Shown here one piece after another: positions 60,979-64,000 of a stretch of 64,000 nt of DNA. The stretch is from the NCBI GenBank assembly GCA_965204165.1, contig OZ241969.1:2356001-2420000 (forward strand). Direction: 5' to 3'. The number at the start of each line of letters is the position of its first letter. The first letter of the stretch is position 1. The notes under the pieces are model-generated. The model saw only the letters and a list, made by a program, of their open reading frames with translations, ran no database searches and had not been told where the DNA came from. A program made the translations under genes and the position numbers. Source of the DNA: VYFG01 sp965204165. Its GTDB lineage: Bacteria; Pseudomonadota; Gammaproteobacteria; Arenicellales; Poriferihabitantaceae.

Positions 60979-62553
60979 ATGCAAACCGCGGATACTCACC
61001 GGACCAGGAACATTCTGGTCATCATGGCGGATCAGCTTACCGCCAGAGCCCTGGGCTGCTATGGAAACGACGCCGTCATCAGTCCCCGTATCGATATGAT
61101 GGCGGAAAACGGCGTGATCTTCGATGCGGCCTATTCCAGCAGCCCGTTGTGTACGCCGGGGCGATACGCCCTGATGACGGGACAGCATGTCTCCCGCTGC
61201 GGCGGCTATGACAACGCCTCCTACCTGCCTGCCACCATGCCGACGTTGGCCCACTACCTGCGGATCATGGGCTACTACACCTGCCTGGCGGGAAAGATGC
61301 ATTTCGTCGGACCGGACCAGCTCCATGGGTTCGAGGACCGGGTGACCACGGACGTCTACCCGTCAGATTTCGGCTGGGTGCCGGATTGGACCATCGGTCA
61401 GTCGCGCATTGATCTTTGGTATCACAACATGTCCAGCGTGAAGCAGGCCGGCGTGGCTGCGATCACCAACCAGTTCGCCTACGACGATGAAGTGGGGAAC
61501 GCGGCATTGCGGGTCATCTACGATCACGCCAGGAGTGAGGATTCCCGGCCCCTGTGTCTCGTCGCCAGCTTCATCCACCCCCACGACCCCTATGCCACGC
61601 GGCAGAAATACTGGGACCTGTATGAAGGCGTCCCCATTGCACCACCGGCAGTTCCCAGACCGCCCGCGGAGCGCCAGGACGCGCATGGCCGAAGACTGGA
61701 GAAGGCGATCGCGGTGGACGCCGTCGACCTGTCGGAAGAGGAAATCATCGCCGCCAGGCGCGCCTACTATGGCAACGTGTCCTATTTCGACGAGTGGGTG
61801 GGAAGGCTGGCGGATGCGCTGGCGGAATGCGGCATGGCCGGGGACACCACCATCGTCGTTACCTCGGACCACGGAGACATGCTGGGGGAGCACGGCCTGT
61901 GGTACAAGATGTCATTCCGCGAGTGGTCGGCGCGCATTCCGCTGATCATCCATCGCCCGGACCGTTTCTCTCACCGCCGGGTACCCCAGGCGGTTTCCCA
62001 GGTGGACGTGTTGCCAACGCTGCTGGAGATCGCGGCGGAAAACACCGGCAGGTCGCAGCCGGATCCCATTGATCCCCTGGACGGGCGCAGCCTGGTGTCA
62101 CTGGCGGGCGGGGATGCGGACGGGGACCCGGACCTGGCAATTGCCGAGTACCTGGCCGAGGGCACCACCGAGCCCATGCTCATGATCCGTTCCGGGACGC
62201 TGAAATACACCCAGTGCCCGGGCGATCCGGAGCAGTTGTTCGACCTGGTCGGGGACTGCGAGGAGGAAACCGATCTTTCCACGGATCCTGCCATGGCCGA
62301 CGATCTGGAACGGCTGCGTGGCATCGCCAGGACCCACTGGGACCCCGCCGAAATCCGGCAGCGGGTGATCGCCGACCAGGCCCGCCGCCGCGCGGTGCAC
62401 GCCGCACTTCGCATCGGCCGGTACCAGAGTTGGGACTATCAGCCCCGGAGGGACGCTTCCGCGGAATACACGCGCAGTCACCATGACCTGACGCGATTCG
62501 ATTTCACCTCGCGCTACCCGAGACCCCCCGCGTTCAATCCGCGCGGGGAATAG
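60979..62553 (+). CDS. betC: Sulfatase, choline-sulfatase-like
   Basis: The 524-residue alkaline-phosphatase-superfamily enzyme has the metal-binding ILVIMADQLTARALGCYG and the formylglycine site SPLCTPGRYALMTGQH (Cys-x-Pro-x-Arg, where Cys is oxidised). GKMHFVGPDQLHGFEDR and TSDHGDMLGEHGLWYKMSF are also present. The overall pattern and length match choline-sulfatase BetC, which frees choline for glycine betaine synthesis, fitting the carnitine genes of this window. The choline-sulfatase C-terminal tail appears present. Substrate assignment is probable, not certain. Confidence 0.85.
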   Translation: MQTADTHRTRNILVIMADQLTARALGCYGNDAVISPRIDMMAENGVIFDAAYSSSPLCTPGRYALMTGQHVSRCGGYDNASYLPATMPTLAHYLRIMGYYTCLAGKMHFVGPDQLHGFEDRVTTDVYPSDFGWVPDWTIGQSRIDLWYHNMSSVKQAGVAAITNQFAYDDEVGNAALRVIYDHARSEDSRPLCLVASFIHPHDPYATRQKYWDLYEGVPIAPPAVPRPPAERQDAHGRRLEKAIAVDAVDLSEEEIIAARRAYYGNVSYFDEWVGRLADALAECGMAGDTTIVVTSDHGDMLGEHGLWYKMSFREWSARIPLIIHRPDRFSHRRVPQAVSQVDVLPTLLEIAAENTGRSQPDPIDPLDGRSLVSLAGGDADGDPDLAIAEYLAEGTTEPMLMIRSGTLKYTQCPGDPEQLFDLVGDCEEETDLSTDPAMADDLERLRGIARTHWDPAEIRQRVIADQARRRAVHAALRIGRYQSWDYQPRRDASAEYTRSHHDLTRFDFTSRYPRPPAFNPRGE

Positions 62554-62559
62554 CGCCCG

Positions 62560-63201
62560 TCAGATCCAGTAGGCGGTGCGGGTCATCACCCGTGACGCCA
62601 GCTTCATCAGCCCGCGCACCGGCCGGGGCAGGGGGGCTGCGCCGGCCTGCCTGGCCGTGTCGGCATGCTCTGCCTCGTCAGCCTGCATTTTCGCCACCAC
62701 CTCGCGACTTCGGATATCGGCCTGCGGCAATACCGCCAGGTGGTTCTCCAGATGATCCACGACCTGTCTTTCGGTCTCCCGGAGGAACCCCAGGTTCCAT
62801 TTGTCCCCCGCGATCCCCGCGGTGACGCCAATGGCGAAAGAGCCGGCATACCACAGGGGATTCAGCAGGCTGCGGCGGGAGCCCAGTTCCTCGAGGCGCT
62901 GTTCGCACCAGGCCAGGTGATCGATTTCCTCTGCTGCTGCTGCCCTCATTCGGGTACGGGTCTCTGCCCTACGGGCGGTCAGGGCCTGGCTCTGGTAGAG
63001 TGCCTGGGCACAGACCTCGCCCACGTGGTTGACCCGCATGTAGGCTCCCGAGCGGCGGCGGTCGGCCGCGTCCAGGTCAGCCTCCATCGCCCCGGATGGA
63101 AATGGTCTCGCGGCCCGCGCGGGGCCGCTGATGGCCAACAGTGCGTTTCCGGCGCCTGCCAGCAGGTGGTCGATCCTGTTTAGTTGACGACTTGGGCGCA
63201 T
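62560..63201 (-). CDS. coq7: Coq7, 3-demethoxyubiquinol hydroxylase
   Basis: The 213-residue di-iron protein has MRVNHVGEVCAQALYQSQ, EEIDHLAWCEQRLEELGSR and a hydrophobic LNPLWYAGSFAIGVTAGIAG. ERQVVDHLENHL and QADEAEHADTARQAGA follow; Glu and His in the ExxH pairs bind the two irons. Coq7 hydroxylates the ubiquinone precursor in the penultimate step. The start at 63201 gives full length. Confidence 0.93.
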   Translation of the reverse strand: MRPSRQLNRIDHLLAGAGNALLAISGPARAARPFPSGAMEADLDAADRRRSGAYMRVNHVGEVCAQALYQSQALTARRAETRTRMRAAAAEEIDHLAWCEQRLEELGSRRSLLNPLWYAGSFAIGVTAGIAGDKWNLGFLRETERQVVDHLENHLAVLPQADIRSREVVAKMQADEAEHADTARQAGAAPLPRPVRGLMKLASRVMTRTAYWI

Positions 63202-63306
63202 TCCGCAATTATAGCGCTCCCTGCACGTCCCGGTATGCTGCCTGCAGTGCTCGGAAATCCGGCCGGGATCAGGCTACAATCCCCGGACCCAACATGGAAG
63301 CAGAAA

Positions 63307-63621
63307 ATGCCCGAATCCTATTACCGGCATCATGTGTTCTTCTGCCAGAACCGGCGGGAGGATGGCCGGCGGTGCTGCGCCGAGTTCGATTCCGAGTCCA
63401 TGCGGGCCTATGCCAAGGACCGTCTGAAGGAACTGGGTCACCACGGACCGGGCAAGGTCCGGATCAACCAGGCGGGGTGCCTGGACCGCTGCGAGGAAGG
63501 CCCGGTCGTGGTGGTCTACCCCGGGGAAACCTGGTACACCTACGTTGACCGGGAGGACATCGATGAAATCATCGAGCAGCACCTGATCAACAACCAGGTG
63601 GTGGACAGGCTCAGGATCTAG
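63307..63621 (+). CDS. Thioredoxin-like [2Fe-2S] ferredoxin
   Basis: The 104-residue protein begins MPESYYRHHVFFCQNRREDG and has Cys residues in FFCQNRREDGRRCC and QAGCLDRCEEGPVVVVYP. This is the pattern of thioredoxin-fold [2Fe-2S] ferredoxins such as NuoE-like domains. The end WYTYVDREDIDEIIEQHL is typical. It may act as a soluble electron carrier. The start at 63307 excludes a non-conserved upstream extension. A hairpin (CAAGCTGAA...TTCAGCTTG) lies at 63658-63681 downstream. Confidence 0.88.
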   Translation: MPESYYRHHVFFCQNRREDGRRCCAEFDSESMRAYAKDRLKELGHHGPGKVRINQAGCLDRCEEGPVVVVYPGETWYTYVDREDIDEIIEQHLINNQVVDRLRI

Positions 63622-63694
63622 GGCGCCCCCGGGTCCCGGTTACATTCCGGCCCCTCCAAGCTGAACGAAAATTCAGCTTGCTTTCAGGATAGGT

Positions 63695-63739
63695 TCATCT
63701 AGTTTCTGATATTGTGCCCCGTAATACATGAATCATTGG
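63695..63739 (-). CDS. Candidate 13-codon small ORF with consensus ribosome-binding site
   Basis: On the minus strand AAGGAGG (63745-63751) lies 5 bases before an ATG at 63739, which opens MIHVLRGTISETR and then TGA. The ribosome-binding site is perfect, but the ORF is tiny and no neighbour on the same strand follows within the window. It could be a leader peptide, a toxin-like micro-protein or chance. Confidence 0.3.
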   Translation of the reverse strand, partial: PMIHVLRGTISETR

Positions 63740-63763
63740 TGCTTCCTCCTTATGGTGGTTATT

Positions 63764-63801
63764 ATGGCGCAACTCCCGGACGGGGCTGCGCCATTTTTTT
63801 T
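63764..63801 (+). terminator. Intrinsic terminator on the plus strand
   Basis: An 8-bp stem, ATGGCGCA (63764-63771) with TGCGCCAT (63787-63794), is followed by a run of eight T (63794-63801). It may end the ferredoxin transcript or a short RNA starting after 63621. The remaining sequence to 64000 holds no gene I can support. Confidence 0.8.
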
Positions 63802-64000
63802 CAGGGGGGGAGCGGCATGCCAAAGTCGTTCTGGGCTCCGCCTCCCGGTGTTGATACATGCACCTCCGGGGTTCGTTTGGGGCAGCGTATGAATTTCCTG
63901 AAATAGCCCTGAACCGGCCTTGTATCGAGCCGGTCGCTAAAGTATCATTCGCCGCCTGTTTTTTGCCCCCAGCCCCCCGGGTTGTCACGGGCCTGAACCC

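Noticed and set aside
1..64000. CRISPR array or tRNA genes
   Set aside because: No regularly spaced repeats and no T-loop plus acceptor-stem pattern were seen on reading both strands.

Overview
The window looks like chromosome from a GC-rich, sulfur-oxidising, probably marine gammaproteobacterium. The adjacent fabA-fabB pair, coq7, bepA, apaG, sseA, rpiA, a HPPK-DHPS fusion, soxXYZA, cbbQ and carnitine/choline-sulfate genes support this. Family-level recognition was done by eye, so the genus is not assigned. No tRNA, rRNA or CRISPR array was seen.

Positions 1-19,500 are an accessory island, nearly all on the minus strand. One operon reads hsdM, a GmrSD-like DUF262/DUF1524 gene, hsdS, a DUF433/DUF5615 toxin-antitoxin-like pair, and hsdR, with 2-4 base overlaps or near-abutting junctions. 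Two different insertion sequences have landed in it: one (990-2774, 6-bp duplication) splits hsdR, the other (8850-10469, 9-bp duplication) splits hsdM. Both interruptions are clean, and removing each element plus one duplication copy restores the reading frame. The type I restriction-modification system is therefore broken, while the GmrSD-like, hsdS and toxin-antitoxin-like genes remain intact. Upstream lie a small ribbon-helix-helix-like gene, two overlapping tyrosine recombinase genes bounded by a 22-bp direct repeat (20 of 22 identical), a DUF2493 gene and an IS110/IS1111-type element that abuts a truncated M24 peptidase gene.

Positions 19,690-33,925 are metabolic. A minus-strand cluster runs from pncB through a D-2-hydroxyacid dehydrogenase, a BKACE enzyme and a fused L-carnitine dehydrogenase/thioesterase to an EamA exporter. 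It most likely converts carnitine through dehydrocarnitine to glycine betaine. On the plus strand are exbB-exbD-tonB, then a Rieske oxygenase with two SDR dehydrogenases. An ADP-forming acyl-CoA synthetase and a second EamA transporter follow on the minus strand.

Positions 34,014-36,344 hold an intact insertion sequence with a perfect 9-bp duplication. Its transposase joins a complete DUF4338 (DruA-like) protein to a complete Tn5-type catalytic domain; this is the most unusual single gene here.

Positions 36,925-49,130 carry a BioC-like methyltransferase, soxXYZA (whose SoxY lacks the C-terminal GGCGG carrier arm), bepA, sseA, rpiA, cbbQ, a MOSC gene, argE, folK-folP, apaG and a TauD-type dioxygenase. 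Positions 49,386-54,934 form a tungsten/molybdenum aldehyde oxidoreductase operon: ferredoxin, AOR, FAD subunit, a MoaD-like protein, an unknown 103-residue protein, a second MoaD-like protein and MoaA. It ends in a strong bidirectional terminator shared with a histone-H1-like gene. The remainder holds fabA, fabB, a heme A synthase, an M81 peptidase, a choline-sulfatase-like sulfatase, coq7 and a thioredoxin-like ferredoxin.
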